Source of the DNA: an uncultured Acetatifactor sp.
GTDB lineage: Bacteria > Bacillota > Clostridia > Lachnospirales > Lachnospiraceae
Length of the DNA: 64,000 bases
Reading direction: 5' to 3'
Assembly (NCBI GenBank): GCA_910578815.1
Contig: CAJTSE010000018.1
Location: 8,346-72,345, forward strand
The translations under genes and the position numbers were made by a program. The notes below the pieces were generated by a model. The model saw nothing but the letters and a program-made list of their open reading frames with translations. It made no database searches and was not told the DNA's origin. Positions 42,607-51,163 of this stretch are shown piece by piece. The first letter of the stretch is position 1. Each line of letters opens with the position of its first letter.

Positions 42607-44407
42607 GAGGATCCAGAATTTTTTTGCGGATGCGCAGGTGGGTGGGAGTCACCTCCAGCAGCTCGTCCGTGTCGATGAAATCAAGTGCCTGTTCCAGGGA
42701 AAGGATCCTGGGGGGCGTCAGGCGCAGAGCCTCATCCGCACTGGAAGAGCGGGTGTTGGTCAGCTGCTTTTTCTTGCAGACATTGACTTCAATGTCCTCA
42801 TTCTTCCCGGTCTGGCCGATGACCATGCCCGCATAAACCTTCTCGCCGGGTCCGATGAAAAGTGTTCCCCGCTCCTGAGCGTTGAACAGGCCATAGGTTA
42901 CGGCGTCCCCGGCTTCAAAAGCTATCAGGGAGCCCTGTTTTCTGTATTGTATATCGCCCTTATAGAGAGTATATCCGTCAAATACCGTGTTCATGATGCC
43001 GTTTCCTTTGGTGTCCGTGAGAAACTCGCCTCGATAGCCGATCAGACCTCTGGCGGGGATGGAAAATTCCAAACGGGTATAAGTGCCTCCGGAAATGGTG
43101 CCCATATTTCGAAGTTCTCCCTTTCGCTGGCCCAGCTTTTCGATCACGGCTCCGGTAAATTCGTTGGGAACGTCAATATAAGCAAGCTCCATGGGTTCGG
43201 TCTTTTTGCCGTTTTCGTCGGTATGATAAAGAACTTCTGCCTTGCTGACGGCGAATTCATAGCCTTCCCGGCGCATGTTCTCGATTAATACGGACAAATG
43301 CAGTTCGCCTCTGCCGGATACCTTGAAGCACTCTGTGGTATCGGTTTCTTCCACCCGTAAGGATACGTCGGTGTTCAGCTCTCGGAAAAGCCTGTCCCGA
43401 ATATGGCGGCTGGTGACATATTTGCCCTCCTGGCCGGCCATGGGGGAATCGTTTACCATGAACTGCATGGCGATGGTGGGCTCGCTGATTTTTTGGAAGG
43501 GGATGGGGGTTACATTTTCGGGAGCGCAGAGGGTGTCGCCGATATGAATGTCAGCGATGCCGGAAATGGCCACGATGGAGCCGATGCCCGCCTCTTTTAC
43601 CTCTACCTTGTTCAGGCCGTCAAACTCATAGAGTTTGCTGACCTTGACCTTTACCTGCTTGTCCGGTTCGTGATGGTTGCAGATCACTACTTCCTGATTT
43701 ACCTTGATGGAGCCGTTGTCTACCTTACCCACACCGATGCGTCCTACGTATTCGTTGTAGTCGATGGTGCTGATGAGTACCTGAGTGCCTTCGTCAGGAT
43801 CGCCTTCAGGGGCAGGAATGTAGCTTAGGATGGTTTCAAACAGCGGTTCCATGCTGGTGCCGGGCTGGTCTGACTCCATGGAGGCTACGCCGGTTTTTGC
43901 GGAAGCAAATACAAAGGGGCAGTCCAGCTGGGCATCATCTGCGTCCAGCTCCAGGAACAGCTCCAGGACCTCTTCCACCACCTCGTCCGGTCTTGCTTCG
44001 GGGCGATCTATTTTGTTGATACATACAATGACGGGGAGCTTTAGCTCCAAGGCCTTGCGCAGCACGAATTTAGTCTGGGGCATTGCGCCCTCAAAGGCAT
44101 CTACCACAAGGATGACGCCGTTTACCATCTTCAGGACACGCTCTACCTCACCGCCGAAATCCGCATGACCCGGAGTGTCAATAATGTTGATTTTGGTGTT
44201 TTTATACATGACGGCGGTGTTTTTGGAAAGGATGGTAATTCCCCGTTCGCGCTCAATATCATTGGAGTCCATAACTCGTTCTGCAACCTCCTGGCCTTCC
44301 CGGAATACGCCGCTTTGCTTCAGCAGCTCGTCCACCAGAGTGGTTTTGCCGTGGTCAACATGGGCGATGATGGCCACATTTCTAACATCTTCTCTTTTCT
44401 GTCTCAT
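42566..44407 (-). CDS. typA: translational GTPase BipA/TypA
   Basis: BipA/TypA is a ribosome-associated GTPase used in 50S assembly and stress growth. The 613-residue protein has GTPase motifs G1 AHVDHGKTTL, G3 DTPGHADFG and G4 NKIDRP, an EF-Tu-like domain II, and EF-G-like domains. Its C-terminal region is specific to BipA (RGELHLSVLIENMRREGYEF and SRSSSADEALRLTPPR are family signatures). The start at 44407 is preferred, since GAGG lies six bases upstream; an ATG at 44419 also exists. The gene is monocistronic and its 3' end overlaps that of the kinase gene. Confidence 0.95.
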   Translation of the reverse strand: MRQKREDVRNVAIIAHVDHGKTTLVDELLKQSGVFREGQEVAERVMDSNDIERERGITILSKNTAVMYKNTKINIIDTPGHADFGGEVERVLKMVNGVILVVDAFEGAMPQTKFVLRKALELKLPVIVCINKIDRPEARPDEVVEEVLELFLELDADDAQLDCPFVFASAKTGVASMESDQPGTSMEPLFETILSYIPAPEGDPDEGTQVLISTIDYNEYVGRIGVGKVDNGSIKVNQEVVICNHHEPDKQVKVKVSKLYEFDGLNKVEVKEAGIGSIVAISGIADIHIGDTLCAPENVTPIPFQKISEPTIAMQFMVNDSPMAGQEGKYVTSRHIRDRLFRELNTDVSLRVEETDTTECFKVSGRGELHLSVLIENMRREGYEFAVSKAEVLYHTDENGKKTEPMELAYIDVPNEFTGAVIEKLGQRKGELRNMGTISGGTYTRLEFSIPARGLIGYRGEFLTDTKGNGIMNTVFDGYTLYKGDIQYRKQGSLIAFEAGDAVTYGLFNAQERGTLFIGPGEKVYAGMVIGQTGKNEDIEVNVCKKKQLTNTRSSSADEALRLTPPRILSLEQALDFIDTDELLEVTPTHLRIRKKILDPLMRKRAGNKKQVS

Positions 44408-44642
44408 CTTCAGCCTCATTTCCTTAATATTTCAGAATCATGATTTTTAAACCGTAACAGTATAGCACTTTTCACAGTGGGGCGCAAGTACTACCGGAAA
44501 TCTTCGGTTTCCATGTGCCAATGATAAGCGAAAAAGGGCAGTTTGTGCAAAAAAACAGCAGAATGGAGCGGAATACGACAGAATTACGCGATGAAAATCA
44601 GTACTAAAAGAGTGGCTTTTATTGTATAAATAATAGTATCCA

Positions 44643-44667
44643 CTTGAAGGTTTATAACCTCTTCAAG
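44643..44667 (+). other. hairpin in the leader of the OB-fold gene
   Basis: CTTGAAG and CTTCAAG pair around an inner GGTT/AACC stem, about 45 bases before the next gene. The rest of the 44408-44711 gap shows nothing recognisable. Confidence 0.4.
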
Positions 44668-44711
44668 CGGTGTTACCGGAAAAAGTCTTGAAGTAAGAAG
44701 GGAGAACAAAA

Positions 44712-45347
44712 ATGACAGATAAGGTAATTGAAAACAATCAGGTAACGGTGATGGGGGAAATCGTCAGCGGTTTTTCTTACAGCCACGAGATCTACGGGGA
44801 AGGATTTTACATGGTGGACATCAGATGCAAGCGGCTCAGCGAAAGTTTTGATATTATACCGGTTATGGTGTCCGAGCGGCTGATGGATGTGACGGCGGAT
44901 TATGTAGGTGAACTGATCTGCATCAACGGTCAGTTTCGTTCTTATAACCGTCACGAGGAGCGCAAAAACAGGCTGGTGCTTTCCGTTTTTGCCAGGGAGG
45001 TAAGCTTTATCGAAGAGATGGAGGAAAGCTCCAAGACAAATCAGATCTTTCTGGACGGTTATATCTGTAAGGAACCCATATATCGTAAGACTCCTTTGGG
45101 AAGAGAAATTGCCGATCTTCTGCTTGCGGTAAACAGACCTTATGGCAAGTCGGATTATATTCCCTGTATCTGTTGGGGAAGAAATGCCCGGTATGCCAGC
45201 GGTTTTGGCGTGGGAGAGCGCTGCGCAGTGTGGGGCAGGATTCAGAGCCGTGAATATATGAAGAAGCTGGACGAGGAAAACGTGGAAAGAAGGGTGGCGT
45301 TTGAGGTCTCAGTGAGCAAGCTGGAGAGGATGGAGGAAGAAAACTGA
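44712..45347 (+). CDS. SSB-like protein with two OB folds
   Basis: The 211-residue protein has a C-terminal half like single-stranded DNA-binding proteins (LGREIADLLLAVNRPYG then CICWGRNARYAS) and an N-terminal half that also looks like an OB-fold beta barrel. It lacks the acidic DDDIPF-type tail of housekeeping SSB, so it is probably a specialised paralogue with an unknown nucleic acid role. An AAGAAGGGAG site precedes the start. It stands alone with no close neighbours on its strand before cobO. Confidence 0.75.
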   Translation: MTDKVIENNQVTVMGEIVSGFSYSHEIYGEGFYMVDIRCKRLSESFDIIPVMVSERLMDVTADYVGELICINGQFRSYNRHEERKNRLVLSVFAREVSFIEEMEESSKTNQIFLDGYICKEPIYRKTPLGREIADLLLAVNRPYGKSDYIPCICWGRNARYASGFGVGERCAVWGRIQSREYMKKLDEENVERRVAFEVSVSKLERMEEEN

Positions 45348-45494
45348 TACATATTTGCCAAATTTAGGAAAGTGTGATATTCTTACATAGATAGAGACAT
45401 ACATCAGGTAATCTGCCTTATGGGCGCAAGCCGGTTAAGGGAGGGCAGGTGTACCTGCGGCCCGGTGCGCAGGCTGCGGAAAGGTATGACGATT

Positions 45495-45989
45495 ATGGCA
45501 AAGGGTTTAATATATATTTATGCCGGCGACGGGAGAGGAAAGTCACCTGCCGCCATCGGAAGAGCCGTTCAGGCGGCAGTGGAGGGAAAGCATGTTGTGT
45601 TCCTCCAGTTTTTAAAAGGAAAGGGGCAGGAAAACTCCGATTTCTTAAGAAGAATGGAGCCGGAGGTCAAGCTGTTCCGGTTTGAAAAGTCTGATGAAAA
45701 TTATGAAGAACTGTCGGAAGAGCGTAAAGCGGAGGAAATTGGAAATATACATAACGGTATGAATTACGCCAGAAAAGTACTGGCAACAGGCGAATGCGAT
45801 CTGCTGATTCTGGATGAGGTGCTGGGGCTGGTAGAAAAGGGGATCGTGTCCGTGGAGGACGTGAAGACATTGCTGGAATGCCGCGGAGATACCGACGTGA
45901 TTCTTACCGGAATCAAATTGAGCGATGAAATCTGCATCCTGGCAGATGAGGTTTCCAAAATCGAGACCGTCAAGTTTAAGGTGTGGTGA
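45495..45989 (+). CDS. cobO: cob(I)yrinic acid a,c-diamide adenosyltransferase (CobO/BtuR)
   Basis: CobO transfers adenosyl from ATP to cobalt in corrinoid synthesis or salvage. The 164-residue protein has the P-loop GDGRGKSPAAIG near its N-terminus (family consensus GDGKGKT) and the ILDEVLGL motif near residue 100, as expected. GGAAAGG lies upstream of ATG 45486 and 45495; the second is chosen to give MAKGLIYIYAGDG. No other cobalamin genes are in the window, so salvage is more likely than a full pathway here. Confidence 0.88.
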   Translation: MAKGLIYIYAGDGRGKSPAAIGRAVQAAVEGKHVVFLQFLKGKGQENSDFLRRMEPEVKLFRFEKSDENYEELSEERKAEEIGNIHNGMNYARKVLATGECDLLILDEVLGLVEKGIVSVEDVKTLLECRGDTDVILTGIKLSDEICILADEVSKIETVKFKVW

Positions 45990-46004
45990 CGAACTGTTGC
46001 AGAC

Positions 46005-46175
46005 ACCCACAACCTGACGATGCCAGCCGGCAGTCATTCTCATGCGGACCCGCTTGCGCTTGGGGCTCGACGTAGCGGTACATAAGCAAGCACAGTACGC
46101 TTGCCAAGTACCAACGTCTTGCACAGTCCGCATTGAGAACAACAGCCGTCTGTCACCTGTTACTCGATTGCGGGA
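46005..46175 (-). repeat. structured dispersed repeat, family 1, copy B
   Basis: This is the inverse copy of the repeat at 20262-20500. The core conserved blocks are present and the long outer stem is kept (CAGCCGGCAGTCATTCTCAT region opposite TTCTCAATGCGG). It lacks the 45-base insert of copy A. The gene-free stretch 45990-46637 consists of this repeat, the dapA promoter, the lysine riboswitch with terminator, and a family 2 repeat. Confidence 0.7.
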
Positions 46176-46209
46176 GGTCTGAACTGATATTGTGGTGACC
46201 AACAGATGC

Positions 46210-46238
46210 TTGACATTCGCACAGGATGGTGTTATGAT
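46210..46238 (+). promoter_or_regulatory. promoter of the lysine riboswitch-dapAB unit
   Basis: TTGACA and TATGAT are separated by 17 bases, a near-consensus vegetative promoter, about 30 bases upstream of the riboswitch. Confidence 0.75.
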
Positions 46239-46270
46239 GCAAATATACTCGTAAGTATATATAAATAATT

Positions 46271-46442
46271 GAGATAGAGGTTGCATTTTTCAGGAGTATC
46301 CGTTTTGATGCTACAGGGGCAGACGAAAGGCGGAAAAAGGGGAAGATGCCGAAAGAGGCGATGACCTGAAAGTCAAATCTTGGGCATACAGTGAATAACT
46401 GTGTGACTGTCATCCGCAGGCAGCGGATGGGGCGCTATCGGC
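46271..46442 (+). promoter_or_regulatory. lysine riboswitch (L-box)
   Basis: The segment contains the conserved L-box elements in order: AGATAGAGGTTGCA, AGGAGTATCCG, GGGGAAGATGCCGAAAGAGG, TTGGGCATACAGTG, ACTGTGTGACTGTC and GGGGCGCTATCGG. It lies between a good promoter and a terminator upstream of dapA. Lysine binding should favour the terminator and shut off diaminopimelate and lysine synthesis. Confidence 0.92.
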
Positions 46443-46464
46443 AGGTATCGAAAAGGTATTAGTC

Positions 46465-46492
46465 CGCCGGCGTTTTATACGCCGGCGTTTTT
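46465..46492 (+). terminator. riboswitch-controlled terminator
   Basis: CGCCGGCGT and ACGCCGGCG form a perfect nine-base stem followed by five T residues. This is the expression platform of the lysine riboswitch. Confidence 0.88.
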
Positions 46493-46504
46493 ATGCACAG
46501 GGGC

Positions 46505-46597
46505 GCAGTGCGCGCTGCGCACAGATGAAATTGTTGCTTATGCAACGTGCGCCTCGCGCGGCGATTAGGGAGAAAATCTTCCCTACTCGATTGAAAC
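46505..46597 (+). repeat. structured repeat, family 2, intergenic copy
   Basis: Contains GCGCGCTGCGC, GTTGCTTATGCAAC and AGGGAGAAAATCTTCCCT hairpins and matches the copy at 400-475 over about 60 bases. It lies between the riboswitch terminator and the dapA ribosome site, so it would be part of the dapA mRNA leader. Confidence 0.6.
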
Positions 46598-46637
46598 TTG
46601 AAACCAGTACATCAGAAACGGCAATGGAGGTGTCAGT

Positions 46638-47522
46638 ATGGCGATTTTTAAAGGATCTGGTGTGGCGATCGTCACGCCTATGACGGAGGATGGAGCAGTA
46701 GATTATGGGCAGTTTAAAAAACTCATTGAGTTCCAGATTGCAAACGGGACGGACGCGATTATTGTCTGCGGAACCACGGGAGAATCATCAACCCTGACCC
46801 ATGAAGAGCATCTGGAGGTGATCCGCTGCTGTGCGGAGACGGTTGCAAAGAGGGTGCCGGTGATTGCCGGAACCGGCTCCAACTGTACGGAGACGGCGGT
46901 TTATCTTTCCACGGAAGCGGAAAAGGCAGGGGTAGACGGGCTGCTGCTGGTAAGCCCTTATTACAACAAGGCAACGCAAAACGGGCTGTACGCGCATTTT
47001 AAGGCGGTGGCGGATGCCGTAAACATTCCCTGTCTGCTGTATAATGTGCCCGGCAGGACCGGCTGTAATATTCTTCCGGAAACCATTGTCAGGCTGTGCA
47101 GGGATGTGGAAAATATCGTGGGCGTCAAGGAGGCCAGCTCCGATATTAAGCAGATTGCACGTCTTGCGGCGATGGGAGAGGGATGTGTGGACATTTACTC
47201 CGGTAATGATCATGAGATCGTACCTATTATGTCTCTGGGAGGATTGGGAGTGATCTCCGTGCTTGCCAACATTGCGCCGGCGCAGACGCATGAGATCTGC
47301 CGGACTTATCTGGACGGAAACGTAAAAGAGAGTACCTGCCTGCAGTTAAAAGCGCTGGAGCTGTGTGACGCGCTTTTCTGCGAGGTGAATCCGATTCCCG
47401 TGAAGAAGGCGTTAAATCTGATGGGCATGGGAACAGGTCATTTGAGAATGCCGTTGACACAGATGGAGCCCGCAAATGTAGAGTGTCTGGAGAAAGCCAT
47501 GAAGAATTACGGGCTCATTTAA
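46638..47522 (+). CDS. dapA: 4-hydroxy-tetrahydrodipicolinate synthase
   Basis: DapA condenses pyruvate and aspartate semialdehyde, the first step of the diaminopimelate/lysine branch. The 294-residue protein has CGTTGESSTL near residue 43 and the catalytic tyrosine region SPYYNKATQNGL followed by YNVPGRTG. The Schiff-base lysine is in VGVKEAS near residue 163. Length is normal. A GGAGGTG site precedes the ATG. It is controlled by the upstream lysine riboswitch and followed by dapB; diaminopimelate is needed for wall and dipicolinate for spores. Confidence 0.96.
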   Translation: MAIFKGSGVAIVTPMTEDGAVDYGQFKKLIEFQIANGTDAIIVCGTTGESSTLTHEEHLEVIRCCAETVAKRVPVIAGTGSNCTETAVYLSTEAEKAGVDGLLLVSPYYNKATQNGLYAHFKAVADAVNIPCLLYNVPGRTGCNILPETIVRLCRDVENIVGVKEASSDIKQIARLAAMGEGCVDIYSGNDHEIVPIMSLGGLGVISVLANIAPAQTHEICRTYLDGNVKESTCLQLKALELCDALFCEVNPIPVKKALNLMGMGTGHLRMPLTQMEPANVECLEKAMKNYGLI

Positions 47523-47605
47523 CGGGCAGAATCAAAACATTTTTCATAAGCGAACTTGTTGACCTTGAAATCGTGTGTCGCGGCAGAACCGTGACATGGA
47601 GGTTA

Positions 47606-47629
47606 GTGTGAAAAATAAATTTTTCACAC
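47606..47629 (+). other. perfect inverted repeat between dapA and dapB
   Basis: GTGTGAAAAAT and ATTTTTCACAC form an 11-base stem with a two-base loop. A second weaker hairpin (GACAAAAAGC with GCTTTTCGTC) follows near 47658-47681. Without a clear T-run, they may stabilise or process the mRNA. Confidence 0.5.
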
Positions 47630-47718
47630 GCAAATTTGTGCCTGCGGCTCATACGACAAAAAGCCTGTGCTTTTCGTCGGCAAGAATTCGCAGGTTGTGG
47701 AAGGGCATGGTTATTAGT

Positions 47719-48486
47719 ATGACAAGAATTATCATGAGGGGCTGCAACGGGAAAATGGGGCAGATCATCAGTACACTGGCGGCACAGGATGAGGATGCCG
47801 TGATTGTGGCAGGCATTGATCTTTGGGATGACGGCCATAATACGTATCCCGTATTTGAGACGCTGGAGCTTTGTGATGTAGAGGCGGATTGTATCATTGA
47901 TTTTTCGCAGGCGGCAAGAGTGGAAGAACTGTTGGATTATTGCGGCAGGAGGGGGATGCCATGTGTACTGTGTACTACGGGCTTAAGCCGGGAGCAGCAG
48001 GCTCTTGTTGAAGAGACTGCCAAAAAGGCGGCAATCCTGCGTTCCGCAAATATGTCTCTGGGAATCAATTTGATGCTGAAGCTTTTAAAGAAGGCAGCGG
48101 ATGTGCTTGTACCGGCAGGGTTCGATGTGGAGATTGTGGAAAAACATCATAACTTAAAGCTGGATGCCCCCAGCGGTACGGCGCTGGCTCTTGCGGATTC
48201 CATAAATGAAGAGCTGGGAAACGAGTATGAATATGTCTTTGACAGAAGCGGCAGAAGAAAGAAACGTCCCCGGAAGGAGATTGGAATCAGTGCCGTGCGG
48301 GGCGGTACCATTGTGGGTGATCATGATGTAATATTTGCGGGTGAGGATGAAGTCATAACCTTTTCACACACCGCATACTCCAAAGCAGTTTTTGGTAAGG
48401 GGGCCATACAGGCGGCAAAATTTCTTGCGGGAAAGCCTGCAGGTATGTATGATATGAGTAATGTGATAGAGGCAGTCCTGTCCTAA
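47719..48486 (+). CDS. dapB: 4-hydroxy-tetrahydrodipicolinate reductase
   Basis: DapB reduces the DapA product with NAD(P)H. The 255-residue protein has the dinucleotide loop RGCNGKMGQ at its start, and the catalytic motif EKHHNLKLDAPSGTALALAD near residue 143 with the paired histidines and lysine. The ATG at 47719 gives the usual N-terminus MTRIIMRG; an ATG at 47707 lies too close to GGAAGGG. It lies 196 bases after dapA and is probably under the same riboswitch. Confidence 0.94.
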   Translation: MTRIIMRGCNGKMGQIISTLAAQDEDAVIVAGIDLWDDGHNTYPVFETLELCDVEADCIIDFSQAARVEELLDYCGRRGMPCVLCTTGLSREQQALVEETAKKAAILRSANMSLGINLMLKLLKKAADVLVPAGFDVEIVEKHHNLKLDAPSGTALALADSINEELGNEYEYVFDRSGRRKKRPRKEIGISAVRGGTIVGDHDVIFAGEDEVITFSHTAYSKAVFGKGAIQAAKFLAGKPAGMYDMSNVIEAVLS

Positions 48487-48533
48487 GGGCTGCCTTTACC
48501 ACATAGGTGCGTTAAAAATATAATGGCCGTAAA

Positions 48534-49257
48534 TTAGCGGCTGAGAATACTGCTGACGCCGCCGGAGCGCATACCGCCTGCGGTATTGCTCATGCCGTTG
48601 GCTGCGCCCGTGCCGTTAGTGCCTGTAGTACTGCCTGCGGTGCCGGTACCCGTGCCGTTAGTGCCTGTAGTGCTGCCTGCGGTGCCGGTACCCGTGCCGT
48701 TAGTGCCTGTAGTGCTGCCTGCGGTGCCGGTACCCGTGCCGTTAGTGCCTGTGGTGCTGCCTGCGGTGCCGGTACCTGTGCCGTTAGTGTCTGCGGTGCT
48801 GCCTGTGGTGCCCGTACCCGTACCGTTAGTGCCTGTGGTGCCCGTGCCTGCACCGCCAGCGTTTGTGCCGTTGGTGGTGTCGGAGCCTGTGCTGCCGGCA
48901 ATGCCGTTGTTGTCTGTTCCGCTGCCGGAAAGGTCATCTGCAATGTCGTCAATAAAATCGCCGGCATTCTCAAGCAGAGAGTCATCGCTGCCGGTGGAGT
49001 CATTGCCTTCAGTCACGGAATTATTGTGGCTGCCGTTGTTGTTTGCGGTGTTGGAGCCGCCTGTAGTGCTGCCCGTACCATTGTTGCCGTTGCTGCTGCC
49101 TGAGTTGTTGTTTCCGGCCATGCTTCCGGAATTGTTGCCATTGTCATCGTTCGTACAGGCTGTAGCCATACACACGAAGGCCAGCACCAGGCTCAGCGCA
49201 AGGAATGTCTTTCCATGAAATTTTTTTGCTTTTGCCGATTGCTTATAATTTTTCATA
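48534..49257 (-). CDS. Thr/Gly/Asn-rich repeat lipoprotein, unknown
   Basis: The 240-residue protein has a signal peptide with a lipobox (VCMATACTN), so it is probably anchored to the outer face of the membrane at Cys about 34. The mature part is low complexity. It starts Asn/Ser/Gly-rich, has one more ordered acidic segment (LLENAGDFIDDIADDL, similar to YqxA-like or DUF-type short helices), and then 14-residue tandem repeats (GTGTAGSTTGTN type). It ends with MRSGGVSSILSR. A long opposite-strand frame across the repeat is an artefact. Role unknown; a flexible surface spacer is possible. Confidence 0.7.
48612..48860. repeat. 42-base tandem repeats in the lipoprotein gene
   Basis: A 42-base unit (beginning GTGCCTGTAGTGCTGCCTGC on the plus strand) repeats five to six times with few changes, the outer copies more diverged. 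The unit is a multiple of three, so copy number can vary without breaking the frame. Confidence 0.85.
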
Positions 49258-49409
49258 GTCTCCTCCGTTCTATAATAAGATAAGCATACAAATCTGTCAT
49301 CCGGGAATGTGAAATGACGGATTCGCGGATAGTATGTGGAGCGATAGACAAAAATATTCTTAAGCAAATATGAAAAAATACATATGAAAAAATAGGAGAG
49401 AATGTAAAT

Positions 49410-50192
49410 ATGGAATTCAGACCTTGTATAGATATTCATAACGGTAAAGTAAAACAGATTGTGGGCGGCAGCTTAAAGGATACCGGCGATTTTGCCAGGG
49501 AGAATTACGTAGCCGTGCAGGACGCTGCTTTTTTTGCTTCGCTGTATCGGGATAACGGGATCAGGGGCGGACACATTATCCTGCTAAATCCAGAGGGCAG
49601 TGAATATTATGAAGAGACCAGACGGCAGGCTTTTGCGGCGCTAAAGGCATATCCCGGAGGAATGCAGATCGGGGGCGGAATCACGGCAGAAAATGCGGCG
49701 GATTTTTTAAAAGCCGGAGCAACTCATGTGATTGTGACTTCTTATGTATTCAGGGGAGGACGTATAGATTACGGAAGACTGCAAAGACTGGCGGACACTG
49801 TGGGGAAGCACCGGCTGGTTCTGGATCTGAGCTGTAAAAGGACGGCGGATGGTTATCGGGTTGCTACGGACCGATGGCAGAATATTACGAAAGAAAAGGT
49901 TGACGAAGTACTCTTGGAACGACTTGCAGGTTATTGCGATGAATTTTTGGTTCATGCAGTGGATGTAGAAGGACGCGGTGCCGGGATCGAAGAAGAATTG
50001 GCAGGACTGCTGGGAAAATGGGGAGGAATGCCGGTTACTTATGCAGGCGGGGTTCACAGCTATGAGGATATATATTTATTGAAAAAGCTTGGAAAAAACA
50101 AGATGAATGTCACTATCGGCAGTGCTTTGGACTTATTTGGCGGCCCCTTGGAATGGTGCAGAGTGTTGGAAATCTGTAAAAAGAACGTATAA
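49410..50192 (+). CDS. hisA: ProFAR isomerase, eukaryotic (HIS6) type HisA
   Basis: HisA isomerises ProFAR to PRFAR in histidine synthesis. The 260-residue protein is of the eukaryotic/HIS6 subtype, shown by RPCIDIHNGKVKQIVGGSL at the start, GGHIILLNPEG, MQIGGGITAENA, VLDLSCKR and FLVHAVDVEGRGAGI. Bacterial HisA proteins differ in these segments (for example the DLDGA motif). The catalytic aspartates are plausible at D8 and the VHAVDVEG loop. It stands alone with no other his gene nearby. ATG at 49410 follows GGAGAGAATG. Confidence 0.85.
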   Translation: MEFRPCIDIHNGKVKQIVGGSLKDTGDFARENYVAVQDAAFFASLYRDNGIRGGHIILLNPEGSEYYEETRRQAFAALKAYPGGMQIGGGITAENAADFLKAGATHVIVTSYVFRGGRIDYGRLQRLADTVGKHRLVLDLSCKRTADGYRVATDRWQNITKEKVDEVLLERLAGYCDEFLVHAVDVEGRGAGIEEELAGLLGKWGGMPVTYAGGVHSYEDIYLLKKLGKNKMNVTIGSALDLFGGPLEWCRVLEICKKNV

Positions 50193-50364
50193 ATTGTATA
50201 ATTTTGACAAAAAGCATAGTTAAAATTGTGTAAGATATATATATTATTATTTTTTTCTTGGGGATATGTTACAAAAATGTTAAATCCTCGTTGATGTTGA
50301 AAGATACATATGGTAAAATGAGTTCATTCGAGTTTTCAAGCATAAACAGGATAGGTGGCTTTAT

Positions 50365-51078
50365 ATGGGACGACAACGACATAAGCGAAAGAAGCATCGG
50401 ATTGTTCTTCTGGCATCGGATGCGGTGAATGCCGGAGTGGAACAGATCCATTACCACCCCTGGAGGCCATGGATTGTCATTTTGATTCTTTGTGTCTTTC
50501 TTGGGGCTTGTCTTGGCTATTTTTATTTTGTGGAGAGCTATCGAGCGGATAATGATAAAGAGTCTTCCGCGTATCAGGAGCTGATTGCTCAGCTGGAACA
50601 GGAAAAAGCTGATCTTGAAAGCCAGGTTGCCGAGTTGAATGAAGTCGTTCAGATTCTGAGCAATACGGTAAACCAAAAGACACAAAATGAAAACCAACTG
50701 GCGGAACAGCTGGAAAAGCAGACAACGCCGACGGAATTTCCTCTGACGGGCATGGCAACTATGGAAATGGCTGCGGAGGGAGACCCCATGTGTATCTTCA
50801 CCGCTGCGGATGGAGCCATGGTGGTGGCTACGGCGGGAGGAACTGTCACGGCAGTTAATGATGACAGTGAATACGGACACAATATCTGGGTGGATCACGG
50901 AAATGGGTATGTGACGGTATACCGTAATTCCGGTGAGGTAAAAGTGAAGCAGGGAGAGAAAGTAACGCAGGGAACTACGCTGTTTTTAATCAGTGATGAA
51001 AACGGCAAGCTGGGATACCAGATGCTCAGAGACGGGACATATATTGATCCCATGGAAATGCTGGCTATCAGCGGCTGA
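50365..51078 (+). CDS. membrane-anchored LytM-like protein with lost active site
   Basis: The 237-residue protein has a basic cytoplasmic start, one membrane helix (about 32-54), a coiled coil (about 65-115) and a C-terminal LytM/M23-type domain (IFTAADGAMVVATAGGTV, GHNIWVDHGNGYVTVY, VKQGEKVTQGT). The M23 zinc motifs are missing: no HxxxD precedes the glycine loop and the HxH near the end is replaced by KLGYQM. So it is probably a structural protein, like EnvC-type activators or SpoIIQ. It is followed after 85 bases by a bactofilin gene, a known partnership. Confidence 0.8.
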   Translation: MGRQRHKRKKHRIVLLASDAVNAGVEQIHYHPWRPWIVILILCVFLGACLGYFYFVESYRADNDKESSAYQELIAQLEQEKADLESQVAELNEVVQILSNTVNQKTQNENQLAEQLEKQTTPTEFPLTGMATMEMAAEGDPMCIFTAADGAMVVATAGGTVTAVNDDSEYGHNIWVDHGNGYVTVYRNSGEVKVKQGEKVTQGTTLFLISDENGKLGYQMLRDGTYIDPMEMLAISG

Positions 51079-51163
51079 TATTTTACAATATTGATAGCGT
51101 TTGCCACTGCAGGAAATTAATCATTGAAGGAATGTCCGCCGGGACGGGCAGGGAGGTATTGAA

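Noticed and set aside
42638..43828. Plus-strand frames inside bipA
   Set aside because: They are shadows of bipA; no ribosome sites or motifs.
47523..47718. Upstream extension of dapB to 47575
   Set aside because: The extension reads through a perfect inverted repeat and is not part of the DapB family; the start at 47719 gives the normal N-terminus.
48586..49218. Long plus-strand frame rich in Val-Pro repeats
   Set aside because: It is the opposite strand of the 42-base repeats in the lipoprotein gene; the minus strand has the signal peptide, lipobox and ribosome site.
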